Both the position numbers and the translations under genes were made by a program. A stretch of 15,357 bases of DNA from CAZVCJ01 sp964625745. GTDB taxonomy: Bacteria > Chloroflexota > Anaerolineae > VGOG01. The notes beneath the pieces were generated by a model. The model was not told where the DNA came from and made no database searches. It was given only the letters and a program-made list of their open reading frames with translations. Shown here in pieces: positions 1 through 6,759 of this stretch (position 1 is its first letter; each line of letters starts with the position of its first letter). The stretch spans positions 1-15,357 of the forward strand of contig CAZVCJ010000094.1 in the NCBI GenBank assembly GCA_964625745.1, in the 5' to 3' direction.

Positions 1-2
1 CT

Positions 3-329
3 AGTGCATTATTGCAAGATTGGATGCGGTTCGAAAACCTAGACTACTATCGTATTCACTCCCCTGATCGTAACGGATCGTGCAAGATGCTTTTCTACGA
101 GGTTTCGGACATGTCGGGAGTGTATTGGGCCAGGAATCGAGCAGAGGACCCAGTGGATTTCAGTGGTCCCATTGCCCCACAATGCACTGATTGGGATGCC
201 ATGCTTTCACATCTACAAGCGCTGGCTGCACAGGTAGATGCCGTGCTTGTTTTTCCTCGCCGCGAGGCCGTCGTCGTTTCGCTGGACCAAAATGCGCATC
301 AAGCCGGGGAGGGGGAAGATAATAGATAG
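3..329 (+). CDS. Unknown protein, 5' end probably outside window
   Basis: The frame is open to the left edge, so the true start may lie upstream. In-window candidates are TTG at 12 and ATG at 24. The visible product is about 105 residues, with no signal peptide or membrane segment. It has aromatic-rich N-terminal residues (YYRIHS, LFYEVSD), a helical stretch DAMLSHLQALAAQVDAV around residues 62-78 and a polar tail. I do not recognise a family. It ends 12 bases before the AAA+ gene on the same strand, so the two are probably co-transcribed and may work together. The function is unknown; that it is coding is supported by ordinary protein-like composition and the tight spacing. Confidence 0.55.
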   Translation, partial: SALLQDWMRFENLDYYRIHSPDRNGSCKMLFYEVSDMSGVYWARNRAEDPVDFSGPIAPQCTDWDAMLSHLQALAAQVDAVLVFPRREAVVVSLDQNAHQAGEGEDNR

Positions 330-341
330 AGAGGAACTGAC

Positions 342-1364
342 ATGAAAACACAATCAGGATTCGCAGGCAAAGCGCTGACAGCAGCGCAATTGGAGGAGAC
401 GGTTGACTTCTTTCGAACTCGCCTGGTGGGACAACCCGAGGTCGTCGAAGTCCTGTCCAATGTCTTGACGCGGCAGAACGCTCTTTTGAGGTATGGCCTG
501 GAGCACCGCGAGGAAAAGGCAGGCATCCCGGCGGACCCCACGGTGCTGCTGTTCGTTGGTGGCTCCTGGGGCAAGAGCCTGGCCGCCCGGCTCATTCCCA
601 TGGCTCTGAGTCGGTACGGACTGAGCTCCCTCACCACTCTGACCGCTCTTCCTCAGGACTCAGAGGGCAGTATCTACCTCGATCCTCGGATCGTGGCCGT
701 GCCTTTCGCCGTGGTGCTGGTCGAACACATCGAGGCCGCTTATGCCATGAACGCCCGCTTTGTGGGCAATCTGGCGTATGTGATCAACGCGGGGCTCGTT
801 CCCTTGCTTGACGAGATACACGGGATGGTGAGGCCAATCCCTCTGGGGCTAGCCACGTTCATCTTCACCACCGGCGTGGGGGAGGAGGAGATCAGGCGAA
901 CCCTGTACCCGGACGGCAAGTCCGGCTTCTTGAAACGCCGTGACCTGTCGGCAGAGGATGCCTACCGGCAAGTGCAGACGATTTGCCACCAGGCATTGCG
1001 GGATTTGCCCCAGGAGATCTTACGAGAGGTGGATGAGACGGTCATCTTCAGACCCCTGAACGAGGATGATCTGCGGGAGGTGTTTGATCTGGAGATCGAA
1101 TACTATGAGCAGGGGATCTTTCCAGGTCGGAGAATCAGTGTTGCCTTCGAGCCTGAGGCCAAGGAGCGAGCCTTTTCCGAGGCCCTGGCCCTGTTGGACG
1201 TATACGGCATCCACGTCCTGCGCCGGAAGTTGCAACATCACATTGATCCCGTGGTCTACAAGGCCTACATCGAAGGAACCCTGACGGAAGAGAACATCGA
1301 ACAGGCCCGAGTTCTCGTCACTCTGGAAGGCGAGCAATTGAAAGTCAGGCCGGAGTGGGGGTGA
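342..1364 (+). CDS. ClpB-D2-like AAA+ protein with degenerate ATPase motifs
   Basis: A 340-residue single AAA+ module that follows the second ATPase domain of ClpA/ClpB from end to end. RLVGQPEVVE (27-36) matches the RVIGQDEAVE start. VGGSWGKS (72-79) is the P-loop, with the first Gly replaced by Val72 but Lys78-Ser79 kept. VVLVEHIEAA (124-133) is Walker B, with Asp-Glu changed to Glu128-His129. TFIFTTGVG (172-180) is sensor 1 without its Asn. REVDETVIFRPL (228-239) covers the arginine-finger segment with Glu229 in the Arg place. GIHVLRRKL (289-297) is the sensor-2 GAR segment with His291 for Arg. No GYVG pore loop is visible. I infer a pseudo-ATPase or scaffold rather than an unfoldase. The start is ATG at 342 behind GAGGAA. 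The gene sits between two unknown small genes, and no protease or chaperone gene is in view. Confidence 0.75.
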   Translation: MKTQSGFAGKALTAAQLEETVDFFRTRLVGQPEVVEVLSNVLTRQNALLRYGLEHREEKAGIPADPTVLLFVGGSWGKSLAARLIPMALSRYGLSSLTTLTALPQDSEGSIYLDPRIVAVPFAVVLVEHIEAAYAMNARFVGNLAYVINAGLVPLLDEIHGMVRPIPLGLATFIFTTGVGEEEIRRTLYPDGKSGFLKRRDLSAEDAYRQVQTICHQALRDLPQEILREVDETVIFRPLNEDDLREVFDLEIEYYEQGIFPGRRISVAFEPEAKERAFSEALALLDVYGIHVLRRKLQHHIDPVVYKAYIEGTLTEENIEQARVLVTLEGEQLKVRPEWG

Positions 1365-1399
1365 GAGGAAGCTTGCGCTGGAGCAGAAAGGGGTGGCGG

Positions 1400-1600
1400 A
1401 TGGAGGGAGAGTCTACTGAGAAGCGCCCTCAAGTGGAAGAGGTCCTCCAGACCGAGACCGAAGAGGGGGGGCAGCCTCAAGCAGAGGAAGAGACGCTTCA
1501 GGCCGAGGCTGCGAAGCGGGAGAGATCCCGTTGGGAAGCTCTTTTGCTAGAGGCCGAGGTGATTGCCGCCAACCTGAAAGAGAGCGGCACCCGACGCTGA
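1400..1600 (+). CDS. Small glutamate-rich, possibly coiled-coil protein
   Basis: A 66-residue product from ATG at 1400, which has a good AAAGGGG ribosome site just upstream. An earlier ATG at 1355 overlaps the previous gene and lacks such a site. The first two thirds are almost entirely Glu, Gln, Thr and Ala and probably disordered. The last third (RSRWEALLLEAEVIAANLKE) looks like an amphipathic helix. I recognise no family. It starts 35 bases after the AAA+ gene and is followed by a repeat array, so it is probably the last gene of a three-gene unit. A helical tail on a disordered acidic arm would suit an adaptor, but that is inference only. Confidence 0.5.
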   Translation: MEGESTEKRPQVEEVLQTETEEGGQPQAEEETLQAEAAKRERSRWEALLLEAEVIAANLKESGTRR

Positions 1601-1625
1601 GGCAACCTGCGAAAGGCTTGGAGTA

Positions 1626-1698
1626 GTTTCAGGTTTCAAGGTTTCAGGTTGTACGAATCTGAGACCCGAAACCTGGAACCCGAAACGCGAAACCTGGA
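1626..1698. repeat. Inverted GTTTCAGG / CCTGAAAC-type heptamer arrays
   Basis: The left part (1626-1650) is TTTCAGG, TTTCAAGG, TTTCAGG in a row. The right part (1662-1698) carries the same words in the opposite sense: CCGAAACCTGG, CCCGAAACGCG, GAAACCTGG. Together they form an imperfect inverted pair filling the gap between genes. The right arm ends in CTGGAG, which falls at ribosome-site distance from the ATG at 1708, so the repeat seems to supply part of the translation signal of the next gene. It is related in form to the TTTCACG arrays at 2339-2364 and 14442-14476. Confidence 0.7.
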
Positions 1699-1707
1699 GT
1701 TTGAGGT

Positions 1708-2385
1708 ATGGATTCGGTCATCAGTCGTTTGGAAGCTGGCATGGAGGGGAAGCGGACGCAGTTCCAAGAGGGGTTCGATGCCTTCGCCGCCCGTCACGAG
1801 CTGACGGGCTGGGAGGGCTGGTTCAGTCCCTACGACGAGGAGACGTACGACTTCGTTTTGCAGAATATCGGCCCAGACGACGTAGTGATCGAGGTCGGCG
1901 CTGGCGACCTGCGTCTGGCCCTGCGACTGGCGGAGCGGGCCCAAAGGGTTTACGCTGTGGAGGTCAATCCTCTCCTGGTCGGCACGGCCCTGCAGGCCGT
2001 CGGCTTTGACCTGCCACGCAACTTGCTGGTCGTCTGCGCCAACGCTTTGGACATCCCCTTCCCCGACGACATCACCGTAGCCGTGCTTCTCATGCGCCAT
2101 TGCCAGCACTTTGGGCGATACGGGGACAAACTGCGGGCCGCTGGCTGCCAGCGGTTGCTGACCAACGCCCGCTGGAAGAGTGGAGTGGAGAGCATTGACC
2201 TTACCCATCCTGGCATCCCCTTCGGGGAGGTAAGCGAGGGCTGGTACGCCTGCCGCTGTGGGGCGGTGGGCTATGTGGGCCAGGGAGAGCAGTCGGATGC
2301 CTTACCCGTGGAGGTGATTGACTGTCCCGCCTGCCGATCACGTTTCACGTTTGACGTTTCACGTATGATGAATGAAAGGAGTTAG
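1708..2385 (+). CDS. SAM-dependent methyltransferase-like protein with C-terminal Cys cluster
   Basis: A 225-residue protein. VIEVGAGDL (60-68) is a class I SAM-binding motif I, VYAVEVNP (81-88) carries the acidic residue that would hold the ribose, and NALDIPFPDD (112-121) fits the following acidic loop. This resembles rRNA-dimethylase/protein methyltransferase folds, but no NPPY catalytic motif is seen; VLLMRHCQHFGRY occupies that region. The C-terminal part has Cys182, Cys184, Cys206 and Cys209, which could bind zinc. The last residues (about 211-219, RFTFDVSR) are encoded by a TTTCACG repeat array, so the natural C-terminus was probably shorter. Start is ATG 1708. The substrate is unknown. 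It runs in the same direction as the PfpI-like gene that follows five bases later. Confidence 0.65.
   Translation: MDSVISRLEAGMEGKRTQFQEGFDAFAARHELTGWEGWFSPYDEETYDFVLQNIGPDDVVIEVGAGDLRLALRLAERAQRVYAVEVNPLLVGTALQAVGFDLPRNLLVVCANALDIPFPDDITVAVLLMRHCQHFGRYGDKLRAAGCQRLLTNARWKSGVESIDLTHPGIPFGEVSEGWYACRCGAVGYVGQGEQSDALPVEVIDCPACRSRFTFDVSRMMNERS
2339..2364. repeat. TTTCACG heptamer array at the 3' end of a gene
   Basis: Three units (TTTCACG, TTTGACG, TTTCACG) lie in tandem within the last codons of the methyltransferase-like gene and are translated as RFTFDVSR. The same array type occurs at 14442-14476 at the start of the YfhO-like gene. Because a seven-base unit shifts frame each time, the peptide period is 7 residues per 21 bases. 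Confidence 0.75.
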
Positions 2386-2390
2386 CAGAA

Positions 2391-2918
2391 ATGAAACTGA
2401 AAGACAAGAAGGTGGCTATTCTAGTGGAAGATGGCTTCGAGGACCTGGAGTTCTGGGTGCCTGTGATGCGCCTGCAGGAGGAGGGGGCCGAGGTGACGGT
2501 GGTGGGCACAGGCAGCCAGCCCGGGTTCACTGGCAAGCATTGCCTGGAGGCTACTCCCGACGTCACCGCCGACGAGGCCAGCGCGCAGGACTTCGACGCC
2601 CTGGTCGTTCCCGGCGGGTGGGCGCCCGACAAGCTGCGTCGCTACGACTCGGTGCTCGAGCTGGTGCGGGGGATGCACGAGCGAGGCAAGATCATCGGCA
2701 TCATCTGTCACGGCGGCCTGGTGCCCATCTCGGCGGGCATCGTCCGGGGGCGCAGGGCGACGGGCTCCACTGGCATCAAGGATGACCTGATCAACGCCGG
2801 GGCGGAGTGGGTGGGCGATGAGGCGGCCTTCAGGGAGGGCAATCTGGTTTGGGGACGGGTGGTGGCGGACATCCCCGCCTTCTGCCGCGAGCTGGTAGCG
2901 GCCATCGAAACGGGCTAG
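2391..2918 (+). CDS. PfpI/DJ-1 family protein (putative protease, deglycase or hydratase)
   Basis: A 175-residue class I glutamine amidotransferase-like protein, the normal length for single-domain PfpI members. Glu17 in GFEDLEF matches the conserved acid of the family (Glu12 of the Pyrococcus protein). IICHGG holds the nucleophile Cys106 followed by His107. LVVPGGWAPDKLR (71-83) is the conserved PGG loop, and IKDDLINAGAEWV (129-141) is a signature stretch of PfpI. The usual ITSR segment near the end reads VWGRVVADIP here, a modest deviation. Family members have been given protease, glyoxalase and protein-deglycase roles; the sequence does not settle which applies. Strong ribosome site GAAAGGAG before ATG 2391. 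The next gene begins nine bases after the stop, so the two are probably in one transcript. Confidence 0.88.
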   Translation: MKLKDKKVAILVEDGFEDLEFWVPVMRLQEEGAEVTVVGTGSQPGFTGKHCLEATPDVTADEASAQDFDALVVPGGWAPDKLRRYDSVLELVRGMHERGKIIGIICHGGLVPISAGIVRGRRATGSTGIKDDLINAGAEWVGDEAAFREGNLVWGRVVADIPAFCRELVAAIETG

Positions 2919-2927
2919 GAGGGGGCT

Positions 2928-5498
2928 GTGGTAGGAATCGTCATCGTCGCTCATAGCGCGAAACTGGCCGAAGGCGTGAAAGACCTGGCCGAGCAGATGG
3001 GGCAGGGGCGAGTGCCCATCGCCGCCGCCGGCGGGCTGGACGACACGACCATTGGCACCAACATGGAGCGCATCCTGGAGGCTATCGAAGCCGTCTACCA
3101 GCCGGGCGGGGTGCTGGTACTGATGGACCTGGGAAGCGCGGTGATGAGCACCGAGCTTGCCGTGGGGATGTTGCCGCCCGACCGGCAGTCCAGGGTGCTG
3201 CTGAGCGAAGCGCCGCTGGTGGAGGGCGCTATCGCGGCCATAGTAGAGGCCTCCATCGGCAAATCCCTGGCCGAGGTTGACGCCGCAGCCCGCGCCGTGG
3301 TGCGCACACCGAAGGTCGCCGGAGCCACGCCCCTTACGGAGCCGGTGCCATGTCCTGAGCTTGTCGAAGGGCCTCCATCCAATGAGATCATCCTCACTAT
3401 CGTCAACGAGGTCGGGCTGCACGCCCGGCCAGCGGCTCTGTTCGTTCAGACCGCTGCCAGCTTCCAGTCGGCCATCACGGTGCGCAATCTGACCCGAGAC
3501 ACGCCGGCAGTGGACGCCAAGAGCATGTTCGGCGTGCTGAGCATCGGCGCCCAACTGAACCACCAGATCGCCGTCGCCGCCGAGGGATCCGATGCAGACG
3601 AGGCCCTGGCGACTATCGGCCAATTGGTGAAGAGCGGATTCGGGGAGATGGAGGGAGCTCCGGTTCCCGCAGTGGTTCCCACCAGGGAGGTGATTGCGCC
3701 ACCGCCCCGCCTGGAGAAAGCAGAGCTCCAGCCCATCATCCTGCCTCCTGACGTAGGAGAGATGCGGCAGCTTCAGGGAATCACCGCTTCGACCGGCATC
3801 GCCATCGGCCCGGCGTACATCTACCGCCCGGAGACGTTGACCGTCGAGCGCTGGAAGGTGGATGACCCGGCGGCCGAGTGGGCCCGCTTCACCCAGGCAG
3901 TCGAGCAGGCCAAGGCCGAGATCGGCGCCATCCGCTCCCAGGCTGCTGCCGAGGTGGGGAAGGCCGAGGCGGAAATCTTCACCGCCCACCGGTTGTTCCT
4001 GGAGGACCCTGCCCTGCTGGACCGGGTGCGAGGGCAGATCGAGGGCGAGGGTTCTAACGCCGAGGCAGCTCTGGCCGAGGCGGTGGCGGGCTACGCCGAG
4101 CTCTTGCGGGGTATGGAGGGCGAGGTCTTCCGCCAGCGAGCGGCCGACGTGGAGGACGTGGGACGGCGGGTGCTGCGCATCCTGCTGGGCGTGAGAGAGA
4201 CCTCCCTGGCTGAGCTGCCGAAGCCGGTGGTCGTGGTGGCCCACGACCTCACCCCCTCCGACACCGCCCAAATGGACAAAGAGCGCGCCTTGGGCTTTTG
4301 CACCGCCATCGGCGGCACGACCTCCCACACCGCCATCCTGGCCCGCAGCCTGGGCCTGCCGGCAGTGGTTGGCCTGGGAGAGGGGGCGCTGAACATTCCC
4401 GACAGGACACCCTTGATCATTGATGGGGGCAAGGGCCTGGTGATCGTCAACCCGGATGAAAGCACCCTGGCTGATTACCGCGCCCGCCAGGAGGCGTTGC
4501 TGACCCAACAACTGGCGGCCAAACGCGCTGCTCAACGCCCCGCTCAAACCCTCGATGGGCAGCGGGTAGAGGTGGTAGCCAACGTGGGCGATGTGGCCTC
4601 GGCTCGGGTGGCCCTGGAGCACGGCGCCGAAGGGGTGGGGCTGCTGCGCACCGAGTTCCTCTATCTGGATCGCGCCACCATGCCCGGCGAGGAGGAGCAG
4701 TACGCCGCCTATCGCGCCATCGCTGACCTGATGGGCGACCGCCCCCTCATCGTCCGCACCTTTGACATCGGGGGCGACAAGCAGTTGCCTTATCTCGACA
4801 TAAGCCATGAGCTCAACCCTTTCCTGGGATGGCGGGCTATCCGGCTTTCCCTGGATCAGGTTGATCTCTTCCGAACGCAGCTCAGGGCCATCCTTCGGGC
4901 GGGCCACGAGCGCAACGTCAAGATCATGTTCCCCATGATCGCCGACGTGGGGGAGGTGCGTCGGGCCAAGGACGTCCTGGCCGGGGTGAGGGCCGAACTG
5001 GAGGCCGAGGGCGTTCCTGCCGCCTCTGGGGTTGAGGTGGGGATCATGGTGGAGATCCCAGCCGCGGCTCTGGCGGCCGATGTGCTGGCTGAAGAGGTGG
5101 ACTTCTTCAGCATCGGCACCAACGATTTGATTCAGTACACCATGGCTTGCGACCGTACCAACGAGAAGGTCGCTTATCTCTACCAGCCGTTGCACCCGGC
5201 CATCCTGCGGTTGGTCAAGCAGGTGATCGAGGCCGCTCACGCGGCTGGCAAGTGGGTGGGCATGTGCGGGGAGATGGCGGGCCAGCCTGAAGCCATCCCC
5301 ATCCTGTTGGGCCTGGGGCTGGACGAGTTCAGCATGAGTGCTGCCGCCATCCCCAGGGCCAAGGCGCTGATCGCGGCGATCACTCTCGATAAGGCGCGAG
5401 AAGTGGCTGCCGAGGCGCTCAGGATGTCCACTGCGGACCAGATCCGGAGCTACGCTCAGAAGGTCATGAACTCGTTGGTTGATTTGCCAAATTCATAG
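2928..5498 (+). CDS. ptsP: DhaM-type EIIA - HPr - Enzyme I phosphotransferase fusion
   Basis: An 856-residue cytoplasmic phosphotransferase with three domains in DhaM order. Residues 1-125 are a mannose-type EIIA as in DhaM, with VAHS carrying the phospho-acceptor His9. Residues 153-240 are HPr, with GLHARPAA (His165) and DAKSMFG (Ser199 at the regulatory Ser46 place). Residues about 283-850 are a full Enzyme I: GGTTSHTA (His467), LLRTEFLY, IMVEIPAAA, SIGTNDLIQY and GMCGEMAG (Cys780). E. coli DhaM has only a short EI piece, so this copy could take phosphate from PEP by itself and pass it to an acceptor such as DhaL. No dhaK or dhaL lies in view. GTG 2928 follows AGGAGGGGG. The linker (141-149, PCPELVEGP) is encoded by an inserted dispersed repeat. 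The tRNA promoter overlaps the last codons. Confidence 0.93.
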   Translation: MVGIVIVAHSAKLAEGVKDLAEQMGQGRVPIAAAGGLDDTTIGTNMERILEAIEAVYQPGGVLVLMDLGSAVMSTELAVGMLPPDRQSRVLLSEAPLVEGAIAAIVEASIGKSLAEVDAAARAVVRTPKVAGATPLTEPVPCPELVEGPPSNEIILTIVNEVGLHARPAALFVQTAASFQSAITVRNLTRDTPAVDAKSMFGVLSIGAQLNHQIAVAAEGSDADEALATIGQLVKSGFGEMEGAPVPAVVPTREVIAPPPRLEKAELQPIILPPDVGEMRQLQGITASTGIAIGPAYIYRPETLTVERWKVDDPAAEWARFTQAVEQAKAEIGAIRSQAAAEVGKAEAEIFTAHRLFLEDPALLDRVRGQIEGEGSNAEAALAEAVAGYAELLRGMEGEVFRQRAADVEDVGRRVLRILLGVRETSLAELPKPVVVVAHDLTPSDTAQMDKERALGFCTAIGGTTSHTAILARSLGLPAVVGLGEGALNIPDRTPLIIDGGKGLVIVNPDESTLADYRARQEALLTQQLAAKRAAQRPAQTLDGQRVEVVANVGDVASARVALEHGAEGVGLLRTEFLYLDRATMPGEEEQYAAYRAIADLMGDRPLIVRTFDIGGDKQLPYLDISHELNPFLGWRAIRLSLDQVDLFRTQLRAILRAGHERNVKIMFPMIADVGEVRRAKDVLAGVRAELEAEGVPAASGVEVGIMVEIPAAALAADVLAEEVDFFSIGTNDLIQYTMACDRTNEKVAYLYQPLHPAILRLVKQVIEAAHAAGKWVGMCGEMAGQPEAIPILLGLGLDEFSMSAAAIPRAKALIAAITLDKAREVAAEALRMSTADQIRSYAQKVMNSLVDLPNS
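3352..3373 (-). repeat. Dispersed CCCTTCGAC..CTCAGGAC repeat inside ptsP
   Basis: Read on the minus strand this is GGCCCTTCGAC-AAG-CTCAGGAC. The same element, in the opposite orientation and with TACG in place of AAG, lies at 7660-7682 inside the kinase gene. Here it encodes the CPELVEG peptide in the linker between the EIIA and HPr domains, so it does not disturb a folded domain. I know this word as a common interspersed repeat in several bacterial phyla. Confidence 0.85.
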
Positions 5499-5512
5499 GT
5501 ATTTGCTATAAT
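5484..5512 (+). promoter_or_regulatory. Sigma70-type promoter for tRNA-Pro
   Basis: TTGCCA (5484-5489), 17 bases, then TATAAT (5507-5512), with an extended TG one base before the -10 box (TGCTATAAT). The predicted start falls within a base or two of the mature tRNA 5' end at 5521. The promoter lies over the last codons of the upstream ptsP gene. Confidence 0.85.
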
Positions 5513-5520
5513 TAGGTTGG

Positions 5521-5597
5521 CGGGGCGTAGCGCAGCCAGGTAGCGCACTTGAATGGGGTTCAAGTGGTCGCCGGTTCAAATCCGGCCGCCCCGACCA
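5521..5597 (+). tRNA. tRNA-Pro (anticodon GGG)
   Basis: Folds as a complete 77-base cloverleaf. The acceptor stem CGGGGCG/CGCCCCG is perfect, with the C1-G72 pair and A73 that mark proline tRNAs. The D arm is GCGC/GCGC, the anticodon stem CTTGA/TCAAG closes loop ATGGGGT with anticodon GGG and G37, and the T arm is GCCGG-TTCAAAT-CCGGC. CCA is encoded (5595-5597). It has its own promoter immediately upstream. Confidence 0.97.
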
Positions 5598-5600
5598 TAA

Positions 5601-5623
5601 GCCATAGGCTACTAGCCATAGGC
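5601..5623. repeat. GCCATAGGC direct repeat after the tRNA
   Basis: GCCATAGGC occurs at 5601-5609 and again at 5615-5623, separated by TACTA, with a further partial GCCATA-like word overlapping the tRNA end (ACCATAA). It resembles the GCCAATAGC pair at 9502-9528 in style and position, just after a gene end. Confidence 0.6.
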
Positions 5624-5628
5624 AGTTG

Positions 5629-5660
5629 AATGGCCGATTGTCTCTACGCTGTCGGCCATT
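5629..5660 (+). terminator. Possible terminator after tRNA-Pro
   Basis: AATGGCCGA (5629-5637) and TCGGCCATT (5652-5660) form a 9-bp stem with a 14-base loop, followed by GTTCATATT. The T tract is weak, so it may be a plain stem-loop. It is placed correctly to end the tRNA transcript. Confidence 0.45.
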
Positions 5661-5674
5661 GTTCATATTGAGGG

Positions 5675-5727
5675 ATGAGTGACGAGGTAACGAGTAACAA
5701 GGCAACGAGGCTAATGAGGAACTGAGG
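5675..5727. repeat. AACGAGTAACAAGGCAA-type dispersed repeat, copy 1
   Basis: A run of short, similar words (ATGAGTGACGAGG, TAACGAGTAACAAGG, CAACGAGG, CTAATGAGG). The 17-mer AACGAGTAACAAGGCAA at 5689-5705 recurs exactly at 11811-11827 in another intergenic gap. The rest of the gap, 5728-5802, holds a tRNA-like fragment near 5764-5781 and the ribosome site of the methyltransferase; I see no gene in it. Confidence 0.75.
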
Positions 5728-5802
5728 TGAGTTAGCGGCTGAGGAAGAACTTGCGAGTGAGTCAGTCTTCAGCGGTAGAGCACCTCTGAGTGGAGTATCC
5801 CA

Positions 5803-6759
5803 ATGGACAAGGTGAGAATCACTTCGGAATTCGACCTGACGGCTGACTTTATCCTCTATGAGGGTGACTGTCTTGATCTGCTTCCTCGGGTTCCTGACAG
5901 GTTTGTCCAGTTGGTCGTCACGTCACCGCCGTATAACCTGGGCAAACCGTACGAAACCCGCCTTGAGCTCGATGAATACCTGGATCAACAGCGCATGGCC
6001 ATTGAGGAGTGTGTGCGAGTGCTGGATGATCGGGGAAGTATCTGCTGGCAGGTCGGCAACTACGTGGATAACGGCGAGATTGTCCCTCTGGACATTGTTT
6101 TATATCCAATCTTCGCCTCGTTAGGATTACATCTGCGCAACCGTATTGTCTGGCACTTTGGACATGGCTTGCACGCCTCGAAGCGATTTTCTGGCCGATA
6201 CGAAATTGTTTTATGGTTTACGAAAGGCGACGAGTATACTTTCAACCTGGATGCCGTTCGTGTGCCCCAGAAGTATCCGAAGAAGAAGTATTTCAAGGGG
6301 CCAAAGAAGGGGCAGCTTTCGGGCAATCCTTTGGGCAAGAATCCTAACGACATTTGGGAGATTCCTAATGTGAAAGCGAACCACGTGGAAAAGACCATCC
6401 ACCCCTGCCAGTTTCCGGTCGAGCTGATTGAGCGGGTGGTGCTTTCGATGACCGACGAGGGGGATTGGGTGTTGGACCCATTCATTGGTGTGGGGACAAC
6501 AGCTATTGCGGCTTTAATGCACAACCGAAAAGCCATCGGTGCTGAGATTATTCCTGAGTATGTGGAAGTTGCGAGAGAGCGCATTCGCTTAGCAGAGAAA
6601 GGACAACTGCGCATCCGGCCAATGACCAGGCCGGTTTATGACCCTGGTGTGCCTGAAGCAAGTGTCCCGCCACAGGTTGTGCAACTGGGAACTGCCTCGC
6701 ATCAACTCGCATTGCTTGAACAGCATCAACAATACACCGTTCAGGAGCAAGAGGGATGA
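5803..6759 (+). CDS. Beta-class DNA methyltransferase (N4-cytosine or N6-adenine) of a type II R-M system
   Basis: A 318-residue modification enzyme. TSPPYNLG (40-47) is the catalytic motif IV of the S/TSPPY type, which favours N4-cytosine but also occurs in adenine enzymes. HPCQFPVEL (200-208) is the conserved segment before motif I, and DPFIGVGTTA (225-234) is the SAM-binding FxGxG motif. The order, catalytic motif first and SAM motif later, defines the beta class. Residues 160-170 are Lys-rich (KKKYFKGPKKG) and could belong to DNA contact. Start ATG 5803 has TGGAG seven bases upstream. The stop overlaps the next ATG as ATGA, so translation is coupled to the endonuclease. Its DNA is visibly richer in A/T than the flanking genes, suggesting transfer. 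The target site cannot be read directly. Confidence 0.93.
   Translation: MDKVRITSEFDLTADFILYEGDCLDLLPRVPDRFVQLVVTSPPYNLGKPYETRLELDEYLDQQRMAIEECVRVLDDRGSICWQVGNYVDNGEIVPLDIVLYPIFASLGLHLRNRIVWHFGHGLHASKRFSGRYEIVLWFTKGDEYTFNLDAVRVPQKYPKKKYFKGPKKGQLSGNPLGKNPNDIWEIPNVKANHVEKTIHPCQFPVELIERVVLSMTDEGDWVLDPFIGVGTTAIAALMHNRKAIGAEIIPEYVEVARERIRLAEKGQLRIRPMTRPVYDPGVPEASVPPQVVQLGTASHQLALLEQHQQYTVQEQEG

Noticed and set aside
1626..1698. CRISPR-like array
   Set aside because: Units are only 7-11 bases, there are no uniform spacers and no cas genes are near; it is a simple heptamer-type repeat.
2421..5240. A very long open frame on the minus strand opposite pfpI and ptsP
   Set aside because: It is the shadow of strongly GC-biased codons in ptsP. 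The product is His/Gln/Gly/Leu-rich with no domain, while the plus strand has clear phosphotransferase motifs throughout.
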